A stretch of 64,000 nt of DNA from Emergencia sp. (GCA_022767345.1 JALEOD010000025.1:30860-94859); one strand, 5' to 3'; positions 44,737 to 53,094 are shown, counted from the stretch's first letter. Translations and numbers: made by a program. The notes: generated from the letters alone by a model not told the origin.

Positions 44737-44776
44737 AAAGGCTGCGCTTTGGGGAAACCCCGGCGCAGCCTTTTAA
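44737..44776 (+). terminator. Terminator after cassette 2
   Basis: AAAAGGCTGCGC and GGCGCAGCCTTTT form the stem. Its reverse complement is almost identical to the hairpin at 45808-45846. Confidence 0.85.
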
Positions 44777-44811
44777 GCGTGATGAATCGAAAAAGCTTGG
44801 TCACAAGATGA

Positions 44812-44840
44812 TTGACTTAAAAGGGGCTTTTCTATATAAT
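44812..44840 (+). promoter_or_regulatory. Promoter of the ADP-ribosyltransferase-like pair
   Basis: TTGACT (44812-44817) and a perfect TATAAT (44835-44840) with a 17-base spacer, 38 bases before the start codon. Confidence 0.85.
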
Positions 44841-44878
44841 GAAGAAAAGGAACTTTGGGAAAATAGTGAGGAAAACAA

Positions 44879-45571
44879 ATGAGCATACAATCTGATATAG
44901 AAATTTTAACTATAGAAGCGATGGAATCATATGCTTTGCGAAATCATCTGACAGCAAGCGCAGTCAATGATTTGTTTAATCAGAAGCAGGTTTTTGAAAA
45001 AATCATTTTACAGCATGAATATCTTCATCAGATTTCTTTTGATGAAGTAATGGAATTTATAGAAAAGGTAATGATGGAAGGTTCTGTTGAACTGATTCTA
45101 TTTCATGGAACAACCTCAGAATTCGACAAGATAAATCTGGAAAAGTCATATAACAGGAGGGACTTTGGAAGGGGATTTTACACAACATTGTTAGAACAGC
45201 AGGCAAAAGAATGGGGTTATCGTTTAAGCCTGCGGGAAAAGAAAAATAAATATTACCTTTATCAATATATTTTTACAGAAATAGAAAGTCTGCATATAAA
45301 ACGCTTTCATACATTGGATAAAGTATGGCTTGAATTTATTAAAGAAAATCGTTCAAGGGGAGGATTGCAGCATGATTATGATGTTGTAATCGGTCCGGTT
45401 GCAGATGATGAGACTATGGAAACCGTACAACTTTATCTTGCAAATATTTTATCAGTAGAGGAAGCGGTGGCAAGACTAAGATATAATAAAGTAAACAATC
45501 AGGTTTCTTTTCATACAGAGAGCGCGTTAGACTGCTTACATTTTGTCAGGAGGGATAGTTATGAAAGATGA
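44879..45571 (+). CDS. DUF3791-DUF3990 fusion, putative ADP-ribosyltransferase toxin
   Basis: A 230-residue protein. Residues 1-65 resemble DUF3791 (helical; LHQISFDEVMEFIEKVM). Residues 70-225 match DUF3990, an ADP-ribosyltransferase-like domain: LILFHGTTSEFDKI (near 74), RRDFGRGFYTT (near 95, the usual NAD-binding Tyr strand) and NNQVSFHTESALDCL (near 207). GTGAGGA lies 7 bases before the ATG. Such proteins are common in gut Clostridia and Bacteroides and are suspected toxin-antitoxin parts. The gene is more AT-rich than its neighbours and flanked by inverted terminators, which suggests separate arrival. Confidence 0.75.
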   Translation: MSIQSDIEILTIEAMESYALRNHLTASAVNDLFNQKQVFEKIILQHEYLHQISFDEVMEFIEKVMMEGSVELILFHGTTSEFDKINLEKSYNRRDFGRGFYTTLLEQQAKEWGYRLSLREKKNKYYLYQYIFTEIESLHIKRFHTLDKVWLEFIKENRSRGGLQHDYDVVIGPVADDETMETVQLYLANILSVEEAVARLRYNKVNNQVSFHTESALDCLHFVRRDSYER

Positions 45572-45791
45572 GATTTATGTCTTCAACGGTAAAAATATTA
45601 CAATGAATGTCTGCATTCAAATACGCGATGTTGTTGATGTGCTGCAGGAACGGCTTGAAATTGACTTTAAGGAAGCGGTAAATAGATTTTATCATTCCGA
45701 GACTTATGCAACGCTGCAGGATGTAAGAAATGGTCTCTGGGCAGAATCGGCAGAATTTATTGCGGATCGATACATGGACGAAATATCTTAA
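45561..45791 (+). CDS. Small partner of the DUF3990 protein
   Basis: A 76-residue protein starting at ATG 45561, with AGGAGGG 6 bases upstream, overlapping the toxin-like gene by 11 bases. It is helical with a hydrophobic core (VCIQIRDVVDVLQERLEIDF) and an acidic tail, and has no recognised catalytic or DNA-binding motif. Size, order and coupling fit an antitoxin or a DUF3791-like accessory, but I do not recognise a specific family. Confidence 0.65.
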   Translation: MKDEIYVFNGKNITMNVCIQIRDVVDVLQERLEIDFKEAVNRFYHSETYATLQDVRNGLWAESAEFIADRYMDEIS

Positions 45792-45807
45792 TGTTTATAT
45801 CAAATGC

Positions 45808-45846
45808 AAAGGCTGCGCCGGGGTTTCCCCAAGGCGCAGCCTTTTG
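45808..45846. terminator. Inverted copy of the cassette terminator
   Basis: AAAGGCTGCGCC and GGCGCAGCCTTTT form the stem. The whole element reads as the reverse complement of 44737-44776 with very few changes. It can end transcripts from both sides. Confidence 0.8.
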
Positions 45847-45889
45847 CGGTATTTATGCATATTTTTAGAAGGTAGCTATTATGAGGTTT

Positions 45890-46174
45890 TTACACCCAGC
45901 TTGCCATGACACCGGTAAAGCCGTTGGCTTTTGTCAGGGAAGCTTCATCAAGGAATCCGATTTCTTTAAAGATAACGCCGAGAATCAGGCAGATTACCAG
46001 CATGTTGACATTGCCGCCGGTTATGCTGGAGAGCCACTGGGCGAGACATGCGACGATGGCAAGCTTTGCGATAAGATAGTTTGGTCCATTGTAATCTTCC
46101 AGCGTTTTGGGAAAAATTATTTCTGAAATTGGCACTTTAGATATAGGGAACGCAAGAATTTCGAAAAATTCTTT
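45890..46174 (-). pseudogene. C-terminal remnant of a membrane transporter
   Basis: An open frame of 95 codons without a convincing start. It encodes NYLIAKLAIVACLAQWLSS, a polar turn GGNVNM and LVICLILGVIFKEIGFL, then a short tail ending VMASWV before a TAA. Two membrane helices joined by a Gly-Gly-Asn turn and the following KANGFTGVMAS look like the end of a larger carrier whose front is missing. A GTG within it has no ribosome-binding site. The family is not recognised with confidence. Confidence 0.55.
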
Positions 46175-46187
46175 TCAAGTTGGCGTA

Positions 46188-46216
46188 TTGACGATAGCAC
46201 GAAATTTCAGTAGAAT
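46188..46216 (+). promoter_or_regulatory. Promoter of the nitroreductase gene
   Basis: TTGACG (46188-46193) and TAGAAT (46211-46216), spacer 17 bases. Confidence 0.7.
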
Positions 46217-46256
46217 TAAAATAGAAGAGTGAACAAAATACAGAAGGGAGAAAATA

Positions 46257-46778
46257 GTGAATCAGATTATTGAAGCGATGAAAACGAGAAGAAGCATCCG
46301 TAAATTTAAATCGGATATGGTGCCAAAGGAAATTATTGAGAGGATTATTGAAGCCGGTACTTTTGCAGCTACAGGAATGAACTATCAGGACCCTATTATT
46401 ATTGCAGTAACTAACAAGGAAGTTCGCGACAGACTGTCCAAGCTCAACGCTGAGATTATGGGATCAGACAGCGATCCGTTTTACGGCGCGCCGGTGGTAT
46501 TGATTGTCCTGGCGGACAAGAAGATTCCGACTCACGTATATAACGGCAGTCTGGTCATGGGAAATCTGATGCTGGCTGCCCATTCCCTTGGAATCGGAAG
46601 CTGCTGGATCCACAGAGCAAAGGAAGAATTTGAACGTCCGGAAGGCAAGGAAATTCTTAAATCTTTGGGCATTGAAGGCGACTATGAGGGCATCGGGCAC
46701 TGCGTGCTGGGTTATGTCGATGGAGAATATCCGGAGGCTTCAGAAAGAAAAGAGAACTGGGCGTATTATATAGATTAA
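46257..46778 (+). CDS. Nitroreductase-family flavoprotein
   Basis: A 173-residue FMN enzyme with a GTG start and AAGGGAG 8 bases upstream. TRRSIRKFKSD (near 10) binds FMN phosphate; EAGTFAATGMNYQDP (near 32) and GIGSCWIHRA (near 111) are typical of the short NfsA/NfsB-like clade. It probably reduces nitro compounds, quinones or flavins with NAD(P)H. It stands alone, with a hairpin after it. Confidence 0.9.
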   Translation: MNQIIEAMKTRRSIRKFKSDMVPKEIIERIIEAGTFAATGMNYQDPIIIAVTNKEVRDRLSKLNAEIMGSDSDPFYGAPVVLIVLADKKIPTHVYNGSLVMGNLMLAAHSLGIGSCWIHRAKEEFERPEGKEILKSLGIEGDYEGIGHCVLGYVDGEYPEASERKENWAYYID

Positions 46779-47113
46779 TATGGTATGAAAGGAAAATTCG
46801 GACTTTGCGCGCGTTTGCGCACTCCGATTTTTCTATTTTTGAGCATTTTCTAATGGAATATTTTGGAAGTTTTCGAAAATACTCTGATTGGTTTTCAAAA
46901 CAGGCGAAAAGGGTTTCTTTTTACGGACAAAATCGGGATTTTGAAAACCGAAGTGAATAAAGTGGAAAACTGGAAAAAATATACATAGAAAAACGCTATA
47001 AAACGCAGGAGAAAAGCCACTATATAAAAGTCGTTACACAAAAAACTGTGCGCACTATCTGAAAGGAAAGTTCCGCACAGTTTTTTCTGGTTTATTTTAT
47101 TTGGATTCGATGA
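46779..47113. other. Intergenic region between nitroreductase and aminotransferase, with two hairpins
   Basis: ATTCGGA...GCGC/GCGC...TCCGATTTTT (46797-46842) is a probable terminator for the nitroreductase. AAAACTGTGCG (47041-47051) and CGCACAGTTTT (47083-47093) form a bidirectional terminator for the convergent aminotransferase. The AT-rich stretch between holds no gene. Confidence 0.7.
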
Positions 47114-48304
47114 TTATTTGTAAGCTTCCATCATCTTAGCAAATGCAGGTAAGCTTCTTCTAATCATTTCGTTGGATACGCAGTAGGATAATCTCATGTA
47201 TCCCGGGCAGTCAAAGCCTTCGCCAGGAACAACCAGCAGGTTGTGATCTTCCTTTGCTTTCTGGCAGTATTTCATGCCGTCCCCGTCTGGAACTTCTACG
47301 AACAGGTAGAATGCACCGTCAGGTTTTGCGCATTTATAACCCATCTTAGTCAGTTCATCGTACAGCAGAGTACGGTTGTCGTCGTAAGCTTTCAGGTCAG
47401 GCATTTCGTCTACGCAGCGAGCGATTACCATCTGCGGCAGAGTAGGGGCACAAACATGACCGTTGGCGCGAGCAGCGCCAGCAACAGCATTGAATACTTC
47501 TTTTGCGTCATCACACTGATCAGGCACACATACGTAACCGATACGTTCACCTGGCAGAGACAGACTCTTGGACCAGGAATAGCATACAATGGTGTTCTTG
47601 TAAACAGTAGGGATGAAAGTAACCTTTGCATCTCCGTAAGTCAGTTCTCTGTAAGGTTCATCAGCGATGATGTAGATTGGATGTCCATATTCTTCGCCTT
47701 TCTTAGTCAGGATAGCAGCCAGTGCTTCCAGAGTTTCTTTTGTGTAAACAACGCCGGATGGGTTGTTCGGGGAGTTGATGATGATTGCCTGTGTATGTAC
47801 AGTAATCAGTTCTTCAACTTTAGCAAGGTCAATCTGGAAGTGTTCTCTGTCAGCAGGGATCACTACCAGGTGAGCACCGTTTTTCTCAACAAATGGACGG
47901 TATTCAGGGAAGAACGGAGCAACAGCCATGATTTCGGCATCAGCATCAACAGCCAGAGCTTTGATAACGGAAATCAGCGCAGGAGCAGCGCCGCAGGTTA
48001 CGAACAGGTTAGAAGCTTTGATATCGGTGCCGAAACGCTTGTTCAGGTTTGCAGCGATTGCTTCTCTTGTCTCATCAAAACCGCCAGCCATGGAATAGCC
48101 GTGAATCTTGATGGAATCAGTATCATCAAGGATGTCTTTAATAGCCTGCTGTACTTTTGCAGGAGCCGGAATGCTTGGGTTACCAAGGGTATAGTCAAAT
48201 ACGTTTTCCGGGCCAACAATCTTTGCCTGTTCAAGTCCGTAAGCGAAAAGTTCACGAATCAGGGATGGCTGGCTTCCCAGCTCGTACATAGTATTATTGT
48301 ACAT
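47114..48304 (-). CDS. PLP-dependent class I/II aminotransferase
   Basis: A 396-residue fold-type I aminotransferase. INSPNNPSGVVY (near 173) holds the Asn and Pro of the active site, IADEPYRELTY (near 212) the Asp and Tyr, and SWSKSLSLPGERIGY (near 244) the PLP Lys. MRLSYC near 374 supplies the Arg that binds the substrate carboxylate. AGGAGGATTT precedes the ATG. An AspC/AlaT-like specificity is likely. It is divergent from a LysR regulator that may control it. Confidence 0.9.
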   Translation of the reverse strand: MYNNTMYELGSQPSLIRELFAYGLEQAKIVGPENVFDYTLGNPSIPAPAKVQQAIKDILDDTDSIKIHGYSMAGGFDETREAIAANLNKRFGTDIKASNLFVTCGAAPALISVIKALAVDADAEIMAVAPFFPEYRPFVEKNGAHLVVIPADREHFQIDLAKVEELITVHTQAIIINSPNNPSGVVYTKETLEALAAILTKKGEEYGHPIYIIADEPYRELTYGDAKVTFIPTVYKNTIVCYSWSKSLSLPGERIGYVCVPDQCDDAKEVFNAVAGAARANGHVCAPTLPQMVIARCVDEMPDLKAYDDNRTLLYDELTKMGYKCAKPDGAFYLFVEVPDGDGMKYCQKAKEDHNLLVVPGEGFDCPGYMRLSYCVSNEMIRRSLPAFAKMMEAYK

Positions 48305-48371
48305 AATGAAATCCTCCTAATAACTCTTTTCAAATAAGCTAATATTTATATCTATATTTTACCGCATTCTC

Positions 48372-48400
48372 TTGACTTATGGAATTCACTTTATTATTAT
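48372..48400 (+). promoter_or_regulatory. Promoter of the LysR gene
   Basis: TTGACT (48372-48377) and TATTAT (48395-48400), spacer 17 bases, followed by an alternating TA run. Confidence 0.7.
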
Positions 48401-48438
48401 ATATATATAACGATTTTTAATAGAACGGGACGGATATT

Positions 48439-49299
48439 ATGGATATTAATAAAGTTAAGGTGCTCATTTATGCAGTAGATAACGGGAGCCTTTTGACGAC
48501 TGCTTCAAAGTTGGGTTATACCCAGGCGGGGCTTACCCATATGATGAACTCTTTAGAGAGTGAACTGGGCGTAGTACTTCTGCATCGCGGCAAATTCGGT
48601 GTAAGACTCACAGAAGAAGGTGAGCGGCTTATGCCTCTGTTTAAGGAACTGGTAAAAGCCAGCGGAAAGATTGAGACGGAGGTCGACCTGATTCTAAAGC
48701 AGAAAGCCTCTATGATTCGTATCGCCGCAGTTGCCAGCGTAATCAGAACATGGCTTCCCGACGTGATGCGTGCTTTTCAGCTGGAAAATCCGGAGATTTC
48801 CTTTGAGATAAAGGAAGGAGATGACCGGCTGTATGAGTGGTTTGATGAGGGGCAGGTAGATATGTGCATTACCACCAATCTGGTGAAAAGGGATGATTTT
48901 GTACCTCTTGCCAGGGACGACTTTTTTGCAGTACTGCCGCCGGAATATCCATGGAGGGAAGGCGAGCCCTTTCCATTACATAAAATTGAAACAGAACATT
49001 TCTTGTTTCCTTATTGTGCCAGTGACTTGGATGTTGAGCAGCAGCTGGCAGGCTATCGTGTCAAGCCTAATAAGCAGACCACATATGTTGATGATAATAG
49101 TGCGATATCCATGGTTGCAAAGGGATTCGGCATTAGCCTTATGCCGGATTTGGTGCTGCAGACATGCCGCGATCAGATTAAAATCGCACCCCTGGACTTG
49201 CCGTGTTACCGCAATATCGGCATGATTTACAAGAGCGGAAAGAATGCTTCAGCAGCGGTGAAGAAATTTGCGTCTTTCCTGAAAAAGTGGAATTTTTAG
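48439..49299 (+). CDS. LysR-type transcriptional regulator
   Basis: A 286-residue full-length LysR protein: winged helix-turn-helix (TTASKLGYTQAGLTHMMNSLE, about 20-40) and a periplasmic-binding-like effector domain from about residue 88 (IRIAAVASVIRTWLP). The weak purine stretch before ATG 48439 (GGGACGG) is acceptable. By its divergent placement it probably regulates the aminotransferase; it could also control the flavin reductase downstream, 58 bases away. Confidence 0.88.
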   Translation: MDINKVKVLIYAVDNGSLLTTASKLGYTQAGLTHMMNSLESELGVVLLHRGKFGVRLTEEGERLMPLFKELVKASGKIETEVDLILKQKASMIRIAAVASVIRTWLPDVMRAFQLENPEISFEIKEGDDRLYEWFDEGQVDMCITTNLVKRDDFVPLARDDFFAVLPPEYPWREGEPFPLHKIETEHFLFPYCASDLDVEQQLAGYRVKPNKQTTYVDDNSAISMVAKGFGISLMPDLVLQTCRDQIKIAPLDLPCYRNIGMIYKSGKNASAAVKKFASFLKKWNF

Positions 49300-49357
49300 A
49301 GAAGAATATCATAGACTGCTCTGATAGAATGCTGAAACATATATGGGAGGTAAGAAC

Positions 49358-49981
49358 ATGAAAGTATTACTGATAAATGGAAGTCCTAATGAGGCGGGCT
49401 GTACCTTTACAGCTTTGAAAGAGATTGCGGATACGCTGGCGGAACTGCAGATTGACAGTGAAATTCTGCAGCTGGGGAAACGCCCAATTAGAGACTGTAT
49501 CGGCTGTGGCGCATGCGGCAGCCGAAAAGGCACCTGCGTTTTTGAGGATGATTTGGTCAACGAACTGATTGGAAAGGCGGCAGAGGCAGATGGATTTGTG
49601 TTCGGTTCACCGGTATATTACGCTCACGCAAGCGGAAGGATTCTCTCCGCTTTAGACAGAGCCTTCTATGCGGGCGGCAGCGCTTTTGCCCATAAACCTG
49701 GCGCGGCAGTTGTATCGGCGAGAAGAGCGGGCACTACTTCAGCACTGGATGATTTGAACAAATATTTCATGATTAATCAGATGCCGGTGGTATCATCTAC
49801 TTACTGGAACATGGTGCACGGCAATCAACCGGAGGAGGTGGCGCAGGATTTTGAGGGGCTGCAGACTATGCGGAACATCGCTTCCAACATGGCATGGCTT
49901 TTAAAGTGCATCGAAGCCGGAAAAGAAAAGGGCATCACAGCACCGGCAAATCCAAAGATTGCTACCAATTTTATCAGATAG
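49358..49981 (+). CDS. NADPH-dependent FMN reductase / flavodoxin-like oxidoreductase
   Basis: A 207-residue iron-sulfur-flavoprotein-like enzyme. LLINGSPNEAGCT (near 4-16) is the FMN phosphate loop and FGSPVYYAHASG (near 84) the isoalloxazine loop. IGCGACGSRKGTC (near 48-60) carries a Cys cluster common in this clade. GGGAGGT precedes ATG 49358 by 7 bases. It may reduce quinones or supply reduced flavin. Confidence 0.88.
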   Translation: MKVLLINGSPNEAGCTFTALKEIADTLAELQIDSEILQLGKRPIRDCIGCGACGSRKGTCVFEDDLVNELIGKAAEADGFVFGSPVYYAHASGRILSALDRAFYAGGSAFAHKPGAAVVSARRAGTTSALDDLNKYFMINQMPVVSSTYWNMVHGNQPEEVAQDFEGLQTMRNIASNMAWLLKCIEAGKEKGITAPANPKIATNFIR

Positions 49982-49990
49982 AACTTGTGA

Positions 49991-50017
49991 GGCGCAGAAT
50001 GATTCTGCGCCTTTTTG
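49991..50017 (+). terminator. Terminator after the flavin reductase gene
   Basis: GGCGCAGA and TCTGCGCC form a stem with an ATGAT loop region, followed by TTTTT. Confidence 0.85.
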
Positions 50018-50122
50018 CAGCTTTTTTATAGTTGTAGTTTTTGCAGTAATTGCAGTAATTATCGTGGGATTTTTCTTAACGGGGTGTAAAAGTAATCAGA
50101 AGGGGTGAAAAGAGGTGACGCG

Positions 50123-50659
50123 TTGGACAGGCAGGTGATAGAACTTCTCCGCACAAAAGATGAAGAAGGTATACGGCTTTTGCAGAAGCAGTATGCCAAT
50201 TTGCTGTACTATATTGTATATCCTATTTTGCAGTCCAAAGAGGAGACGGAAGAATGCCTCAGCGATATTTATTTTCTGGTGTGGGATCGTTTTGAGCAGT
50301 TTGATGAGGGGCGGGGAAATCTGCTGCCGTGGCTTACAGCTATTGCCAGAAATACTGCCTTGAACAGGCTGCGAAAGAAGACCGTTGAAGTAAGGGAACT
50401 GCAGCCCGATGACGGCTCCTGTTTGTCTTCGGAAGAAGAAGTTCTCCGGCGGGAGAAGAAACGCCTTGTGAAAGCGGCACTTGAAAAGCTGCCTGACCGC
50501 GACAGGCTATTGTTTTACAGAAAATATTACTATCTGCAGCCGACGAAACAAATTGCTGCGGAGCTTGGAATGACGGAGCGCGCCGTGGAGGGAAGATTGT
50601 ATCGTCTTCGTAAAAAACTGCAGAAAGAGCTGGGAGGTGAGATGAATGAAGGATTATGA
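50123..50659 (+). CDS. RNA polymerase sigma factor, ECF type
   Basis: A 178-residue sigma factor with region 2 (YYIVYPILQSKEETEECLSD; WLTAIARNTALNRLR, about 35-90) and region 4 (LPDRDRLLFYRKYYYLQPTK; AAELGMTERAVEGRLYRLR, about 120-165). I chose the TTG at 50123 because AGAGGTGA lies 6 bases upstream. The GTG at 50105 overlaps its own purine tract and would add six residues. The stop overlaps the next gene by 14 bases, typical of sigma/anti-sigma pairs. Confidence 0.88.
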   Translation: MDRQVIELLRTKDEEGIRLLQKQYANLLYYIVYPILQSKEETEECLSDIYFLVWDRFEQFDEGRGNLLPWLTAIARNTALNRLRKKTVEVRELQPDDGSCLSSEEEVLRREKKRLVKAALEKLPDRDRLLFYRKYYYLQPTKQIAAELGMTERAVEGRLYRLRKKLQKELGGEMNEGL

Positions 50660-52067
50660 ACTGCTGGACGAGCTGCTGATTGAAGCGGCAGGAGAGGTGT
50701 CTCTTGCGGAAACGGATGTTTTGCGGGTAAACCCATGGCGAAAACCCATTCATCTTATGCTTTGGGGCATAGCACTGCAGACGATTACGATTGGATTTTT
50801 GTGGTTTCAGTTTATTTTGCCTGCAGCAGGTACTGCATTATTTTACTGCGGCGTTAGGTCTCTGCGAAAAGTAAACCGCTGGTTTACGGCGCTGTGGATA
50901 TTCGGCAGCATTGATCTGGCTGCGGAACTTGCGCATCTCATATGGAGTTGTCTGCCGGAAAGCGCGGCAAATGCGCTGCCGGTATTCCTATACATGACGC
51001 AGCTTGTTTACTCCATGGCAAAGCTTTGGGTATTTCATCAGGGCCTCCAATGGGTTTACCGCTTTGCACAGATTCCAATGGAAAAAAAGCCGCTGCTTTG
51101 GGCGATGGTCTGGTATTTTCTGGTGGGGATGATTGGATTATTCATATCGGAAATCGGTTTTGCTGCAGCAGCGCTTTTGCTGGTATTTGCGGTCTTTTTG
51201 TGGCATCAGCTTTACAGCGTATCGGATGAACTTGCGCAGGCGGGGTATCTCTTTAGAAATGCGCCTGTAGGTCTTAGCATGCGCGCAGTTATGATATCTT
51301 ACCTATGTCTCTGCGTTGCGGGGGTTGCCTGTGGTGGTTTTTATTCGAATCATTTTGCAGTGATGGGTGAGTCAGAAACGGCCTCGTGTACTGCGCATCG
51401 GGAATTGCGGGAGGATTTGGCGGGGGCAGGTTTTCCGGAAGAGATTCTTGCGGATATAGAGGATGCGGATGTTTTACGGCTTGCAGGCGCGAAGCGAGTG
51501 ACCGTAAAAAGAGACAAAGAGGAAAGAGACCCGGAAGTGCCTTGGATTCATGGGGAAACGATTCTGGTGGAAATGACGAGAAGTCATTTTTATGTCATTA
51601 CGTATTTTTCTTTTGCCAACCATAAACTGTATGGAAATAACGGGTTTAATATTGAAAGCAGCTATGACGGCGCAAAGGCGTGGAATCCGATTTCTGGAAA
51701 ACTGCTTTTTTCTGAGGACGGAAAAAATATGGTCAGCGATATGACGGATTTTGGCATGAGAGACGCACAGAGCCTGGACTGGTTCGGCGCAGGCGGCAGC
51801 TTTAAGAGAATCGAGGGAAACGTAGTATATCCTTTTGGAACTGAAAATCAGCGCGGCTATGTCATGTATGAAAAGGAAATCTCTCCTGATGCATATCACG
51901 CGGAAGCAGTAGTTTTTAACTTCTGCTGGGGCGGTCTGCCGGTGAGCCTGCCTTACAAAAGCAGAGCGGAGCGCCTTGATAATCTGTTCAGCAATCAGCG
52001 TTATCAGAGTTACTGCCGATTTGATGTAAACTCTCCTGAGGAAGGACTTTTGGGAGAACGGGATTAG
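50646..52067 (+). CDS. Multi-pass membrane protein, probable anti-sigma factor with extracytoplasmic sensor
   Basis: A 473-residue protein: a short cytoplasmic N-terminus (1-35, MKDYELLDELLIEAAGEV), six to seven membrane helices (about 36-230) and a large outside domain of about 230 residues with few Cys and no recognised enzyme motif. GGGAGGTGAG precedes the ATG. Position after an ECF sigma gene and the short helical N-terminus suggest it holds the sigma factor at the membrane. The multi-helix bundle plus sensor is not a standard zinc anti-sigma domain (no HxxxCxxC). Confidence 0.6.
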   Translation: MKDYELLDELLIEAAGEVSLAETDVLRVNPWRKPIHLMLWGIALQTITIGFLWFQFILPAAGTALFYCGVRSLRKVNRWFTALWIFGSIDLAAELAHLIWSCLPESAANALPVFLYMTQLVYSMAKLWVFHQGLQWVYRFAQIPMEKKPLLWAMVWYFLVGMIGLFISEIGFAAAALLLVFAVFLWHQLYSVSDELAQAGYLFRNAPVGLSMRAVMISYLCLCVAGVACGGFYSNHFAVMGESETASCTAHRELREDLAGAGFPEEILADIEDADVLRLAGAKRVTVKRDKEERDPEVPWIHGETILVEMTRSHFYVITYFSFANHKLYGNNGFNIESSYDGAKAWNPISGKLLFSEDGKNMVSDMTDFGMRDAQSLDWFGAGGSFKRIEGNVVYPFGTENQRGYVMYEKEISPDAYHAEAVVFNFCWGGLPVSLPYKSRAERLDNLFSNQRYQSYCRFDVNSPEEGLLGERD

Positions 52068-52104
52068 ATGGTTTCGGCAATTCACTGACAGGGCAAACAC
52101 TAAG

Positions 52105-52446
52105 CGGGGCAAACACCTGAAATGTATGAAAGCAAAGGAATGTTGACAAATATTCGTGATTTCTTTATTTTTGTCAACATTTCATGGGATTCCCACCCGG
52201 GTTTATATGAAAATTAACTGTTTTTGTTGCCAAAGTTGACTAAAATCAAAAAAAGTGTCAATTCTGTCAACGTTTTTGCGATAAAACGTTGACAAAATTG
52301 ACTGATTCTCGTTTTTCTGTCAACATTGGCAATGTTTAAGCCATATTAGCTATGTCATTTAGTCTGTTTGTTGACAAAAATAGGCGGGGATAACGAAATT
52401 TGTCAACAATATGAAGAAAGCTTTCATGCCTTTCATGGGTTTGCCG
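52105..52446. repeat. Palindrome-rich intergenic element, TGTTGACA type, copy 3
   Basis: Four inverted site pairs start at 52143/52172, 52236/52265, 52289/52319 and 52371/52401 (offsets 29-30). The middle pairs nest in a long hairpin closed by TTGCCAAAGTTGAC and GTCAACATTGGCAA. Ends GGGGCAAACACCTGAAA and TTTCATGGGTTTGCC are imperfect terminal inverted repeats. Sequence identity to the copy at 34952 is high along the whole length. It lies between the anti-sigma gene and the rimP promoter. Confidence 0.8.
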
Positions 52447-52467
52447 CAGATTTACTAAAACTAATAT

Positions 52468-52496
52468 TTGACATGAGACTGGATTTGTGCTAATAT
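52468..52496 (+). promoter_or_regulatory. Promoter of the rimP-nusA-infB operon
   Basis: Consensus TTGACA (52468-52473), 17-base spacer, TAATAT (52491-52496) with a TGC extension. The best promoter in the window by consensus. Confidence 0.85.
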
Positions 52497-52528
52497 ATGT
52501 ATGTACGAAATTTGTTAAGGAAAGCGAG

Positions 52529-52595
52529 AAGAGTGGGCAAAACCCACTCTTTCAGTTTTGTTTAGGGCAAAATCCCGCCGCAGCGGGGTTTGCGA
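52529..52595 (+). promoter_or_regulatory. rimP leader with two hairpins
   Basis: AGAGTGGG/CCCACTCT (52530-52550) is followed by TTTC and then GTTTTG, like an attenuator. GCAAAATCCCGC/GCGGGGTTTGC (about 52567-52591) is a second stem just before the ribosome-binding site. Leaders with such stems are common before rimP/nusA and may be read by NusA, but no protein site can be proved. Confidence 0.55.
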
Positions 52596-52614
52596 GAGAA
52601 GTGAAAGGCACTAA

Positions 52615-53094
52615 ATGGCAAAGAAAAAGATAAAAGAAATCATTGAAGACATTGCAGCAGGATTCATGGAAGAATCCGGGCTGGAACTTTATAACGTAGA
52701 GTTTGTCAAGGAAGGCAGAGACTGGTTTCTGCGGGTTTATATCGACAAACTTTCCGAAGAGGAAGAAGAACATGTCAGCACAGACGACTGCGAAAAGGTC
52801 AGCAGATTTTTAAGCGATGAGCTGGACAGACTCGACCCTATTGAGCAGAACTACTATCTGGAGGTTTCTTCACCGGGCATGGACCGGCAGTTGATTACTG
52901 AAAGACATTATGAGAAGTATACCGGCAGACTGGTAGAAGTAAAATTGTATAAAGGCATTGACGGAAAGAAGGTCTATGAAGGTATTTTGGAAGGCCTAAC
53001 AGACGGCAATGTTGTAATAAAAGATGAAAATGATAAAAAATGGATGTTCCCGCTGGATCAGGTGGCAAAAACCAACCTGGCAGTGGTTTTCTAA
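52615..53094 (+). CDS. rimP: Ribosome maturation factor RimP
   Basis: A 159-residue protein with the family core LYNVEFVKEGRDWFLRVYID (about 25-44), LEVSSPGMDRQL (near 88) and a C-terminal SH3-like part ending VAKTNLAVVF. It helps 30S assembly. First gene of the nusA operon; GTGAAAGG is 7 bases before the ATG. Confidence 0.93.
   Translation: MAKKKIKEIIEDIAAGFMEESGLELYNVEFVKEGRDWFLRVYIDKLSEEEEEHVSTDDCEKVSRFLSDELDRLDPIEQNYYLEVSSPGMDRQLITERHYEKYTGRLVEVKLYKGIDGKKVYEGILEGLTDGNVVIKDENDKKWMFPLDQVAKTNLAVVF

Noticed and set aside
45881..46126. Plus-strand frame between the ADP-ribosyltransferase pair and the nitroreductase
   Set aside because: The minus-strand frame encodes clear membrane helices; the plus frame is its shadow and has no ribosome-binding site.
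47243..48337. Long plus-strand frame opposite the aminotransferase
   Set aside because: Antisense of a well-supported gene with PLP motifs; no start signal.
52105..52446. Integron attC sites
   Set aside because: TGTCAAC/GTTGACA resemble attC core ends only loosely; the RYYYAAC rule fails at the first positions and no integrase is in the window.
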